Positions 1 through 10,145 of a DNA stretch of 64,000 bases are shown one piece after another. Both the position numbers and the translations under genes were made by a program. The stretch comes from Isoetes taiwanensis (Eukaryota > Streptophyta > Lycopodiopsida > Isoetales > Isoetaceae). Under the pieces are notes generated by a model. The model saw only the letters and a program-made list of their open reading frames with translations, had not been told where the DNA came from and searched no databases. Location: contig JAJEKV010000010.1 of assembly GCA_021234155.1 (NCBI GenBank), positions 7,354,871 to 7,418,870 on the forward strand, read 5' to 3'. Numbering within the stretch: position 1 is the stretch's first letter; every line of letters begins with the position of its first letter.

Positions 1-744
1 GAATACCATGAATTAAGACCAAATATATCTCATGTGACGTGCATGATGGATCTCTTGGGGCACGCAGGATGTTTTAATGAAGTAGAAGATGTGCTTAAGA
101 CTACAGTAAAACTTGATGTGTACCTATGGTCGACACTGCTTGATGCCTGTAGAATGCACTCTAATGTGGAGTTAGGCCAAAGGTGCTTCAATGAGATTGT
201 TTTCTTAGATCCCTCTTATGCTCCGGCATATATCCTCATGTCAAATATTTATGCAAGTCTACACACGAGGGAGAATGATAAGTTACACAAGCTGAGAAAA
301 AATGTAGACAAGCAGAAGGCACTAGGCAGCACATGGATTGAGGTCAATGGTGAAATGCATGAATTTGTTGCTGGAGATGAAGCTCACCCAAGAATTAACG
401 AGGTCTACTTCATGCTCAAGAAGTTAATCCAGCAATTTAAAAACAAGGGATATCCTTCCAAAGGTAGTTTGATCCCAATGAAGGTGTCAAATCATGAAGG
501 GGAAGATTTGTTGTGTGGACATTCTGAACGGTTAGCAATAGCCTTTGGCCTTCTTTCTATGCCTTTTGAGAAAGTTATTATGGTAGAAAAAAGTCTTAAA
601 ATGTGTTCTGATTGTCATGAGATTGTAAAACGGATATCAAAGATGGTGTCCCGGCAAATTATTGTAAAATCAGCATCTTTCATTCATCATTTTAAGGATG
701 GAGAGTGTTCTTGTAGAAATTATATTGATCATTATGCTGCCTAG
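1..744 (+). CDS. PPR-E-DYW protein, C-terminal part (organelle RNA editing factor)
   Basis: The frame is open from base 1 to the stop at 744, so the gene starts outside the window. The visible 247 residues run from the last PPR helices (a DLLGHAG motif near residue 18) through the E and E+ region (STWIEVNGEMHEFVAGDEAHP-like block near residues 105-125) into a DYW deaminase domain. The deaminase signature HSE (in GHSERLAIAFGL) and the zinc ligands CxxCH (CSDCH) are intact, as are the late HHF and CSC motifs of the second zinc site. In this family the PPR array picks an RNA base and the DYW domain deaminates C to U in plastid or mitochondrial transcripts. The C-terminus reads NYIDHYAA instead of a plain DYW end, so the terminal triplet is altered. 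The 5' boundary, transit peptide and number of repeats cannot be seen. Confidence 0.93.
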   Translation, partial: EYHELRPNISHVTCMMDLLGHAGCFNEVEDVLKTTVKLDVYLWSTLLDACRMHSNVELGQRCFNEIVFLDPSYAPAYILMSNIYASLHTRENDKLHKLRKNVDKQKALGSTWIEVNGEMHEFVAGDEAHPRINEVYFMLKKLIQQFKNKGYPSKGSLIPMKVSNHEGEDLLCGHSERLAIAFGLLSMPFEKVIMVEKSLKMCSDCHEIVKRISKMVSRQIIVKSASFIHHFKDGECSCRNYIDHYAA

Positions 745-2056
745 TTTGAAAGTGAGTGTATGGTACATTGAAATAATGACGCTGAAATAATGATGCCAAA
801 AAGACAGCAACAGAAAATGAGCCACACAAAACTTCTATTTACAAACATAACACTGGGAATTCAAGACACATTTTTATTATTCTCATACCGCTGAACCTTG
901 AGCAATTTCGCTCTTCAAAGGTTTCAAGAGAATATAGGTGAATAAAATATCAATGCGCAGAATTCCAGTTTGCTTTAACAAGGCTGTGCACAGGCAGGAG
1001 GTTATATTTCTGTATTCTAATATGCATTTGTTCAGACAAAAAAATTAGCAAGTCAACAGGCACAAAAAGTTCATTCCTGCTTCAAATTGGGATGTTGGGT
1101 CATGGTAAGATAATTATGCAAGCGTAAAAAAGCCTAGGTGTACTTTTCGGCCAAGTTAATTGCTTTCTCTTCTTATCTACACAATCTTCTGGTAAAAACT
1201 TGAAATTCTAAAACATGTTGGTTCAACATCTTGACCATGTCAACACGACAACACAAAAGCATTATGCAGAAGTCTTGGCTATTTTAGTTGTGCAGAGTTG
1301 TACAGAGCGAGCACTGATACACAAGTTATTGTTTGAGCAGAAGAAACCTGTGAAATTGAAGGTAGCCTCTTTGTTATGGCAAATAGCAAAGAAATAATCT
1401 CTCTTCACAGTAGGGCCTTTCCACACTCTTCCAGAGGTAAAAACGAACCAAGGCATCGATTTGTGTAGAAGAAAGGACCAGAATGGCGATCGCTATATCA
1501 GCCCTTCTGAACTCTACAGGGTCTTGAGACTAGGCCTCTGAAACGAGGTCATGGGGTACTTTGGCATCCTAGATAAGGACAAAAATCAGAGCTTAGATTT
1601 TTGGGAATGTGTTACTCTCTTCTATTCTATTCTATTCTATTCTATTCTATTCTACTCTTTCTTAGGACTAAAACTTTTGTAGAAATTGGAAGTATATTTT
1701 ATTCAACCATACATCATGCAGTAGGTGTTCTTTTCAAACCCGTAATATGATCCTTACCATCTATATTTTTCACCATATCCAGCATATTCCTACCCTCCTC
1801 CCCACTGCATATATCATCCTCAACCCAAACCATTGTATACCTATCTCATTTCAGGAATTTAAAATTGGAAATGGAATTGCAAAAACAGTTCCCAATAACT
1901 TATGTATATTTTGTTGAAATATATGTGAGGGAATTCTATCTAATTAATTAATTTATTATGAAATATGTGTGTCTTGTCTATTCATCTATTTTCTTTTGTG
2001 TCCTTTTGTCTTTGAATTTCATTTTTGTCTTCGATTTCTTTTTATGCCTCGAATCT
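745..2056. other. Gene-free stretch with a TCTAT microsatellite
   Basis: I see no supported gene here. The first part is presumably the 3' flank of the PPR gene. Around 1619-1655 there is a pure pentanucleotide repeat of about seven TCTAT units. The short ORFs in this stretch have no recognisable motif. Confidence 0.6.
1619..1655. repeat. (TCTAT)n microsatellite
   Basis: About seven perfect copies of TCTAT in a row, ending in TCTACTC. Confidence 0.9.
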
Positions 2057-3571
2057 CTTTTTTTTTTTTTTTTTTTTTTTTTTGAAGGACGACAAGCTAT
2101 TATCAAGAAAAATCAAGATACATACAAGGAACCTGTGACATGGGACTCAAAACCTAGAGGGTGAAATAGTCCACTAAGCAAAACTACCCATACACAGTAT
2201 ATACTCAAACTCCCTGTGCCACCTTGAGGCGTTTAATGGCCTCATCACAATCAACATGTTCTGCCACATCGAGATGATCATCAACAGACATCAAATTATC
2301 ATGCCATTGAATAGAACGAGTCGGGATAGCCTCGTGAGATGACATAACAGACTTCTTTCTTGCCGCCTTCTTCCAATTGACCTGCTGCCATGACTCTTTT
2401 GCGCACAGAAGATTAGGACCATCAGAAACATGAGAGGAAGAAGCATTAACATGGAGAGAAGAATGAGCTGCAGGTACAACTGATGGCACTAAGGATGGCA
2501 CCATCGGAACTGGAATTAGAGCACCTTCCATGGACGAGGAACGCAACATAACTGGTAAAGGTTGATCATGAATAGAAGAAGAAATAACAGGAGCTTGAAC
2601 CTGAGAAGAAGGTTGAACAGATACCTGAGACGCACGAGTGCCTCGACGAAAGCTAGCAAAAGCCTCCTTGACAGGAAACAGACAGGCTAATTCTGGACCG
2701 TTCAAAAGCTTAGGGTCCAATGTCTTATACCAAGCCCACTTTTCACCATAATACAATCTGGTAAAGCCGAGTCCACTGACATTGAAACACAAATCCTCGG
2801 ACCGTTCATGATGGAATGTGAGATATGAACCCCAAACTAGTTGCAATTGCAACTAGAAATTGATGGGCCATTAGATCAGGAGGATTGATACCAAAGAGTC
2901 CACTACATCACTACTTTCAAACACCACTGCGTCACTACTTTCAAACATAATAAGAACAAAGTTTTTCTCCAACAACTTGATGGACTGAAAAGGAGGAAGT
3001 TGAAGGCGTCTCAAAAGCCAAGATAATCAAATACGGAACCGTGAAAAATCCAAATAGCAACCAGTAAAATATCCAAGGACTGCACATGAGGATAGGTTCT
3101 CAGCACACTTAATATGAGGTTGATGGTCCACCTCAACCACAGGAATACCAGAAGCTTGAACTACATTCTGACAATTAGACTGGTAAAATATGTCATCTGG
3201 AGGCAATTGTTGTTGAAGCTGAGACTATCGAGCTTTCAATGTGTCCAGGATCGCGGCAACTCATCCTTACTCCCTTCAGACAACACCTGTAAAGCAATTG
3301 CTACCCTTGCCTTTCTAGGTGCACTAGATATATCTTTATAAAGCCAATTACTAAATCTTTGATATGAAACTTTTGTAACAAAATCAGATGACTTCCAAGC
3401 ACTATTATTTGCCTAGGGATGAGGAACTATATTAGGACTGAAATTTGTACCTGTTTGATGCAAATTCCCATTAACTTCCACTCCCTCAAGGGAGGAAAAT
3501 CCCTTTCTTCAAGAACCCCCTGGAGCAATCACCACCGATGGCAAAGAACTTCCAACTGAATTATTTGCCTC
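2057..3571 (-). mobile_element. LINE-like insertion with poly(A) tail and 16-bp target-site duplication
   Basis: A run of about 25 T at 2058-2083 is the poly(A) tail of a minus-strand retrotransposed copy. Immediately outside it, 2041-2056 reads TTTATGCCTCGAATCT. The same 16 bases with one change (TTTATGTCTCGAATCT) occur at 3572-3587, which is the expected target-site duplication of target-primed reverse transcription. This fixes the insert at about 1.5 kb. Inside, the minus strand has broken frames around 3180-2860 that resemble the DUF4283 region of plant LINE ORF1 proteins (for example a KNFVLIMFESSD-like stretch), then an open frame at 2852-2205. No reverse transcriptase is present, so this is a partial or ORF1-derived copy and not a full LINE. 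Confidence 0.78.
2205..2852 (-). pseudogene. Open frame inside the LINE insertion, probable ORF1 C-terminal part
   Basis: A 215-codon open frame on the minus strand with no true ATG at its upstream edge; an in-frame stop lies directly upstream. It begins with an aromatic-rich segment (GLGFTRLYYGEKWAWYK), continues into a Ser/Pro/Val-rich low-complexity middle and ends with a basic patch (NWKKAARKKS). I do not recognise a catalytic domain. Its place within the retrotransposed insert, about 120 bases before the poly(A) tail, suggests a gag-like ORF1 tail. The assignment rests on context more than on motif. Confidence 0.45.
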
Positions 3572-3587
3572 TTTATGTCTCGAATCT

Positions 3588-3974
3588 GGAAGGGCTAAAC
3601 ACTTTGCATTGATTGATGGACATCATGTTGCTATATTAAAACAATCTCCTCAAACATATACGGGGCACAATACATACTAAACTCATTACTTATGCAGGAT
3701 TATCAAGATGCTAACGTACAGAGGGTAAGTGTGTTCCGCCTTTCAATGTGGAGGTTCAATTGGGAGGCACGTTCTTCTATTATTGTCTTGCCTAACCCTT
3801 GACCAACATCAGTTTCTTAATCCATATTAATTTATTCATTAACACTGTTACATCCCAAATCCATAGGGTTAGCCAACACACAAAAGGGGGATTCCTTCAT
3901 GGAAATTGTTATGCAATTGGCCTCACTTTCCAATGCTTTATCACATACCTCACAGATCTACTATTATCTAAATC
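3588..3974. other. No gene seen
   Basis: Between the target-site duplication of the LINE insertion and the first dispersed repeat copy I see only short AT-rich frames without motifs. Confidence 0.5.
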
Positions 3975-4330
3975 TGAGGCGTGAATCTTGGAATCGCCTT
4001 ATTGTATCTGCTATATATTTGATCATGAATCAAACAGGAGATCACAAGTTCTAAGTTCATCTCTGCGTTTACTTGGCACACTTGCTTGTGTGATTATTAT
4101 TTCATGACTTTAACATTGGTTTCTTTTATTTTTTGGCCTAGAAGAAAATATTTTAGCCCCCCCATTTTTCCTTACCTAATGATTGGCAATTCAAATGCAT
4201 ATCTCGCTAGTCTTTTAATTGTATATGTGTACTAATATTTTTCTTTGAATAGTATGAATATTCTTCTCGGTCTATCTATCTTATTGTTTGAAAATGTATG
4301 TCTGCCTACCTGCCTGCCTGCCTGCCTGTC
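3975..4330 (+). repeat. Dispersed repeat, copy 1, ending in (TGCC/TACC)n
   Basis: About 325 bases starting near GAATCTTGGAATCGCC match the copy at 6998-7303 along their whole length. Shared blocks include TATATATTTGATC, GCTTGTGTGATTATTATTTC, TTTTTTGGCCTAGAAG and ATGATTGGCAATTCAA. After the shared block TATTGTTTGAAAAT this copy passes into a tetranucleotide tract (TGCC with TACC, about 4302-4330). Confidence 0.82.
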
Positions 4331-4331
4331 T

Positions 4332-4359
4332 CTGGAGATGAAGCTCACCCAAGAATTAA
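4332..4359 (+). repeat. 28-nt exact copy of the PPR-DYW gene
   Basis: These 28 bases are identical to positions 371-398, inside the E+ region of the PPR gene and encoding the GDEAHPRIN part. The fragment sits exactly between the microsatellite end of repeat copy 1 and the start of repeat copy 2, as filler DNA at a repaired break would. Confidence 0.85.
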
Positions 4360-4500
4360 ATCTGCGGCATGAATCTTGGAATTGCCTTAATGTATCTGCT
4401 ATATATTTGATCATGAATCAAACAGAAGATCACAAGTTCTAAGTTCATTTATGTGTTTACTTAGTGTGCTTGCTTATGTGATTATTATTTCTAGATTTTT
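4358..4500 (+). repeat. Dispersed repeat, copy 2 (truncated)
   Basis: Repeats the first 130 or so bases of copy 1, from AATCTGCGGCATGAATCTTGG onward in slightly changed form, including TATATATTTGATCATGAATC, then stops after GATTATTATTTC. It lacks the 3' half and the microsatellite. Confidence 0.78.
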
Positions 4501-5009
4501 ATTTTATTTTTTATTTTTTTAATTAAAGGCTTGTGTATCTATTGATTATACATGAAAAGTACATATAGACATATGTAATACATATGTTTACAAAAGGAAA
4601 ACCATTTTGGTAGGGTAGGTTTTTTAAACAAAATACAGCATATTTAAAGCTTAAGAAAAGCTAAATCAAGCTAAGAATTGGATGATCTCATATCACTCAG
4701 AGAATCTGCATTTCTTGGACTCCTGTGTAGAGTGACCTTTCCTGCCCATCCTTTAGTAGCAAGTATGAAAAGACAAAAATGGCAATTGCACATGTGGGCT
4801 TTTCCTGGATTAAATCGACTCTGCCTTTTTGCATCATAGTTTGTGTTACATGCGTAGTTACAGTGACATCTATCTTCATGCACAATAGGAACCTCGATCC
4901 CGAACTGAGTGTGCCAGAGGGCATTTGAATGGAGATTCATTATCCTCCACTTCAGTTTCTTGAACATGATCAGGGTGTTACCTGTAATCACCCAGAGACA
5001 CATTAGAGT
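4501..5009. other. No gene seen
   Basis: AT-rich DNA with a T-rich tract near 4497-4522. The open frames at 4671-5003 lack recognisable motifs and probably belong to the decayed 3' flank of the LINE fragment beyond them. Confidence 0.4.
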
Positions 5010-5565
5010 ATTAATTCTGGTTTCCGAAAATTTCTATAATCCACTTAATATCATATTTGGTTTGCTCAATGATAGTTTGTGGCCAAATGATTTCCTCCTT
5101 GAATATGAGATAATTTCTCCCTTTCCAGATCCTCTACAGAAGACCATAAATTCTCCAGTCCGAGGCGTTCTTGGGAAGAGAGAAGTTAGTGGTTGTCATA
5201 GTATCTAAGTTGGGTATTTGAAATTCCATCTTGGCCAATTCTAGTAGAATCCATTCATCCCACAAGCAGGTTCTAAAGAGATGGTTCTCATCTTCCCATC
5301 CTGCAACATCTGACACAAATATTAGTATTAGACATACCCAACCTCCATCTCTTCTTATTAGTGGCTAAAGCTTTGTGCCAAAGCTGCCACATGAAAGCTT
5401 TGATCTTAGGATGGACTGGGCTGTTCCAAGGAAAAACAAGGTTCTTTCTTACTCTGATTGGATCAGTTTTCCATTTGAAATGGAGAGAGATGGATTGGTA
5501 TCTATTGAGGTAATTCTTGCCTGTTGCTCACTTGGGCACATGGACAAAGTGTTTACAGCTTAAGT
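5010..5565 (-). pseudogene. LINE ORF2 C-terminal fragment (zf-RVT region)
   Basis: Read on the minus strand from 5565 downward, the frames give a typical plant LINE ORF2 tail: PWNSPVHPKIKAFMWQLWHK, then RWRLGMSN with CVRCC, then WEDENHLFRTC, then a GRNYLIFKEE-like block. This is the zinc-finger region found after the reverse transcriptase in plant L1-type elements. Frame changes (for example around 5300) and a stop near 5145 show it is dead. The reverse transcriptase and endonuclease are absent, so only a short relic remains. Confidence 0.82.
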
Positions 5566-5690
5566 AATAAGGAACGTGTGCAATAATAATATAACACCGC
5601 TTGCAAAAAGCACAATTTCATTATTTTTGGACAATACCTGACTTTACGGATCATTTTTTAGATTCCTGCTTCAATGACATTTTTCATACA

Positions 5691-6850
5691 CTAGCTGACA
5701 TCCCTGGTGAGTGTTGTGTATGCTTCATCGACAAACACGAGAATCTTGACAGTCTTGGGGAGCTTCTTCCTTTTTGATGGAGCCCAAGCATAGTCGATAG
5801 TCTCTAGCTCAATGCGGTCAGTAGTAGTTGTTGGCCTCCATATTTTCTTCCAATAATTAACATAATTGGTTGGGTACACTTGGTCCCTCAAAGGACAGAT
5901 TCCCACCAAATCACCTAGATAGTCTCGAAATTCTCCTTCTTATCATCCATTTGGGGCTCTTCAGTAGTGTACCCTACCCAAGTGGGGCACAACACATCAT
6001 TAGGGTGCGCCATAATAAACATACCCTTCTTCAAATCTTTGAACAGATTGAATTCTGGTTTGGGTTTGTTCTTCAGAGGACCAACATAGGGAGGAGTGAT
6101 GCTTATTCATTACTACCATCATATCAAGTAGTTGAGCTTGTTCTTGCTAGTGCATGGCCAAAAGTTCTCATAACTACCTTCAGTGCATGCGATCTTTCCT
6201 AGCTTCTGTAAAAGGCCCATTCAATATTCGATCGTGGCCATAGATTGTGTTGAATAGTTAGCTATCTCTGGAGTGCCCTTCTTGCTTGTTGAAATTGCAA
6301 TCCAATGCAGGATATATTTGTGGATAGCATTTCATAGCTGGCCAAGGGCTTTCATTGAAGTCATCGATGTGAACAACTTGGGGTTTTCGACCGGCATCAT
6401 GGACCTTCTGCCTTCTCCTTCCAGTAGTAGGCAATCAATCCAAGAAACATGGATGGATTTTGTAGTACATGACAACCACTCACCATTCATAGCAAATTTG
6501 AAAGTGAAGGGGATAGTGTGACCAGTCAATCTATCATCCCCATCAGGGATGCACCCTTCTATGAACCCCTTCCAGTCTAGCACTTTGTCAACAATACAAG
6601 ACACAGGTGCATTCAAGTTGCATGTGTGGAGTCCATATAGCAATTTGGGCATGGTTAGCTCCTCAGCTTTCGTCAGAGTCGAGGAGAAGTTCCCAAACAA
6701 AGTGTCAATACCCTCATGTGTATGACCCCGCATCATGAAACCTAACTCTATCTCCTCACATACGCCAAGATATACTAGGTACGAAAGATACAAGGATACA
6801 TACCTATTCTTGTTTTGACTGGATGCATTGTCTAGTTGTAGCATTAGTGT
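5691..6850 (-). pseudogene. DUF7869-type mobile-gene fragment
   Basis: The minus-strand frame 6844-6332 begins with LQLDNASSQNKNRYV, followed by GFMMRGHTHEGIDTLFGNFS. These are the two signature blocks of the DUF7869 family (QLDN...NKN, then GHTHE.ID), which looks like a DDE-type nuclease fold and is spread in many copies in seed-free plants and animals. A C-terminal part continues, in other frames, to 5691 and includes IELETIDYAWAPSKRKK. Frame breaks between the pieces and a missing N-terminal half mark it as a relic. The transposase interpretation comes from motif and copy number and is not demonstrated. Confidence 0.72.
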
Positions 6851-6997
6851 TGGGGGAGCGGCTTCATGGAAGGTCCCTCTGGCTGCGGAAAATTAATTGG
6901 GATGTTGCGATTAGATAGCGCTAACTTCGAGGCACATTATTCCCGCCCCGCTGGATATGCACATTATGGCCAAGATGCTCTTGCGCTCCAGTCTTTT

Positions 6998-7387
6998 GAG
7001 GCATGAATCTTGGAATCGCCTTATTGTATCTACTATATATTTGATCCTAAATCATATGGAAGATCATGAGTTCTAAATTCATCTCTATGTTTACTTGGTG
7101 TGCTTGCTTGTGTGATTATTATTTCATAACTTTAACATTGTTTTCTTTCATTTTTTGGCCTAGAAGTAAGTATTTTAGAAGGATAATGTTTCCCCCATTT
7201 TTCCTTTAACTAATGATTGGCAATTCAACTATGTATCTCGCTAGCCTTTTTAATCGTATTAATATTCTTCTCAATCTATACAGCTTATTGTTTGAAAATT
7301 TTCTATCTATCTATCTATCTATCCATCCATCCATCCATCCATCCATCCATCCATCCATCCATCCATCCATCCATCCATCCATCCATC
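6998..7387 (+). repeat. Dispersed repeat, copy 3, ending in (TATC)n(CATC)n
   Basis: About 305 bases homologous to copy 1 at 3975-4300, followed at the same internal point (after TATTGTTTGAAAAT) by a different microsatellite: five TATC units and then about eighteen CATC units up to 7387. The translation SIHPSIHPS in two frames is only this microsatellite. Confidence 0.85.
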
Positions 7388-9408
7388 TCATCCATGCCCT
7401 GCATGCCTGCATGCGTGCTGCGTGCTGCGTACGTGCATGCGTCTCGCTCGTTCGTCTGACGGCGGTGCCTTATCTCCTTGGTAAAGTACTATAGCTTTTT
7501 TATCAACACCAAGTACTATAGCTTTAGTGGCAATCCTGACAGACAAGGCACTTCCATGCAGGATTATGATGGGGGAGATGAGAACATAGAGGTACATCAA
7601 TCTGTTATGTCATTGCGTAAGCAATTTTTGCTCATTTAGAGTTCTTCAGTTTATGATAAAAATTTCTAGGAGACGAGCCAAAATACATGTATGCTACACA
7701 GAAGATAAAAAATTAGCGGTGGGTTTTGACACCTAGAAACGGTTCAGTGGACTGTGGAATTGTAGATTTAGAAAACTTCATGATACGAAAACAAGCAACA
7801 TCTCAGTTGAAATAAGGCTGGACGTGTTCTAAATAACTAAAATACATTATCATGGTCTAAAATTGCTTCTTATCGAGCAATAGTTTCTGCAGCTTTTGTG
7901 AGTGGTATATAAAGTAAATTGATAAGCTTCCTTAGAACCATGACCAGATGCAAAGCTTCAAAAAAGAATAGATACTAGTTGAAGCTATTTTATCTTGCTG
8001 ATCATTAAATTGGTTAGGATTTGGCACTCGGGCATTGTGGTTGCATTCTATCTTCTTGTGCCTTCGTGGTATAGAAATGTTTGCTATCGTTTTATAGCAC
8101 ATTTTGACTTTGAAGTGTAGAAAGATCAATTTTAATTTTAACATTAGGCAATGTAAAGATTTATCTACCACATTTCAAACCTTGTAGAAACTATATATGT
8201 TAAGTACGCACAGATGCTGAGGCCATTGAATTGCTACATTTTATGAGGCATGCAATATTGTCATTTCGATGAATTGCAATTTGCTAGGTTTGATCAATTG
8301 CAATTTGCTAAGTTATGGGGCATTAATGCTGTTTATAAGGTCCTTTATGGCATGTGTCAGAGGTGTGATTCTGAAACTGGTAGATATCTTGGTGCCCCTA
8401 AATTCAACTTGACACACATCACCAGGAGTTGATGGTTGAAATGCAATGTAACTGTCCCAAGGGAAACATGCAGCAGGACAATTTTATTTCGGATTTCGAG
8501 TTTGTCTTTGCATCAATTAAAATATTTCCTAGGCTCTCAATTGATTAAGCCAAGATTGGTGGAATACAATCTATCTCTATGCAGACCAGATCTTTGTGCA
8601 AATAGGCAAGAAAATAAGAAACCCCCCATACACTCACGACCACAACTAGATATATAATGGTTTCTTTGGTTGTTCCTTTGCGGGTTTAATGGCTAAGCAT
8701 GTTATGTTTTGCAGAGCCATGTAGACCTTTCACTATTTTATGTTTCCAAGTTTGATCGATTACACCATGTGGTATGCTTGGATAGGTTACTCGGGTAAGC
8801 AATATCTAGAGTTTTGTGCTTATCACTTTGCTATCCCTGTTTTATAATACACTGGAGGCCATGCATCTGCCAAATGTAAATGCAAGCTAGGATTTTGTGG
8901 AGCCAATAGCAAACTCAAAATCTGACAGTATTGAAAAGAACTGACGATACAAGCAGATTATTTCGGTACATCTTGCAACACCTATCTATGCTTGATGAAG
9001 GAATCATACTGTTAAACTATTCATTCTTGAATTGTCTATTTCTATATCATATGATGTTGTCCCAGAACGAGCATATTATGATATATATATGATGCATAAT
9101 TGCTAGGAAAAAGCTATTTTCAAATCCCAGAATGCTTATATTGAGCTAAAAAATGTGCTCAAATGATTTGCTTTGTTGAGTGTTTCCTTTTTGCAGTTCA
9201 TAGGCTACTGTTTGATCGGTCTCAGCTTGCCCAGCCAAACCCGATATATGAAGTTTATACAGGCATGCAATTGTCGTTCCGAAATTACTAATTTTTCACT
9301 CTAACGAAGCTGTACGATGGATGTGTGGGGTGCATCAGCCTTGCCTATTATTGAGATGATAGCTTGACCTACAGATACAATTTTGAAACTATTTAATCTT
9401 AATTATTA
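7388..9408. other. Gene-free stretch
   Basis: About 2 kb of AT-rich sequence with no supported coding region. A small local duplication around AATTGCAATTTGCTA is seen at 8271-8312. Nothing else stands out. Confidence 0.5.
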
Positions 9409-9411
9409 TTA

Positions 9412-10142
9412 TACCCTTTTTCCACGGTAGTCTTATTTCTAGAAGTCACATATTTTATCAAATGATGTTTGGCCACCTATTGTCCTAAAAGAAAATTACT
9501 TTTCCACAATGAAAATAAGGCCCTTTTTCCACGGTAGTCTTACCTCTAAAAGTCACATTAATTTATTCAATGATGTTTAACCACCTATTGTCTTAAAAGT
9601 AGATCACTTTTCCACTACAAAAATAAGACATAACTTATTTAGGTTCGGATTAAGTCTTATTTTATTCTTGGGGGATTTCCCCCGCCGTTTTATAAGACAC
9701 ATGTCTTATTCAAATATATAACTATTTTTCATGCTTTTCCACTAGTATTTTAGTGGTATCATATTTTTTTACTACCACGCAGTGGAAAAGTAAGTTTAAA
9801 TTTGTGTGTCTCATTTTTAGCCCTGAAATTTGTGTATCTCATTTTTAGCCCTGGAGTCACAACATATTAGCCATATTTTGTGGCTATGTGGAAAAAGGGC
9901 CTAAGAGGCTCAGAATAGGTTTGGATTGTAAATGGGGTCTTATTTTATTCCAGGGGATTTCCGCCGCCGTAAGATAAGACACCTAGTCTTATTTGAATAC
10001 ATATATTTTCCACTAGTATTTTCGTGGTGTCATATTTTATGACTACCATGCAGTGGAAAAGCAAGTATTATCATTTTTAGCCCTGGAGTCACAAATAGTG
10101 TCATATATGGTCATATTTTGCGACTAGTGTGGAAAAAGGGCC
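9412..10142. mobile_element. Outer Tourist-like MITE
   Basis: The left end (CCCTTTTTCCACGGTAGTC, first two TIR bases changed to TA) and the right end (GTGGAAAAAGGGCC at 10129-10142) form terminal inverted repeats. They are flanked by TTA at 9409-9411 and TTA at 10143-10145, the 3-bp target of PIF/Harbinger-class elements. It contains a second complete copy of the same family (9519-9901). The arms outside the inner copy align with its two ends. Confidence 0.75.
9519..9901. mobile_element. Inner Tourist-like MITE nested in a relative
   Basis: Perfect 14-bp terminal inverted repeats GGCCCTTTTTCCAC (9519-9532) and GTGGAAAAAGGGCC (9888-9901) with a TAA duplication on each side (9516-9518 and 9902-9904). 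Length is 383 bp with no coding capacity. Internal inverted blocks such as CCACTAGTATTTT recur in the outer copy. Target-site sequence and TIR fit PIF/Harbinger (Tourist) MITEs. Confidence 0.85.
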
Positions 10143-10145
10143 TTA

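Noticed and set aside
7213-7494. SIHPSIHPS repeat protein in two overlapping frames
   Set aside because: Direct translation of the CATC microsatellite.
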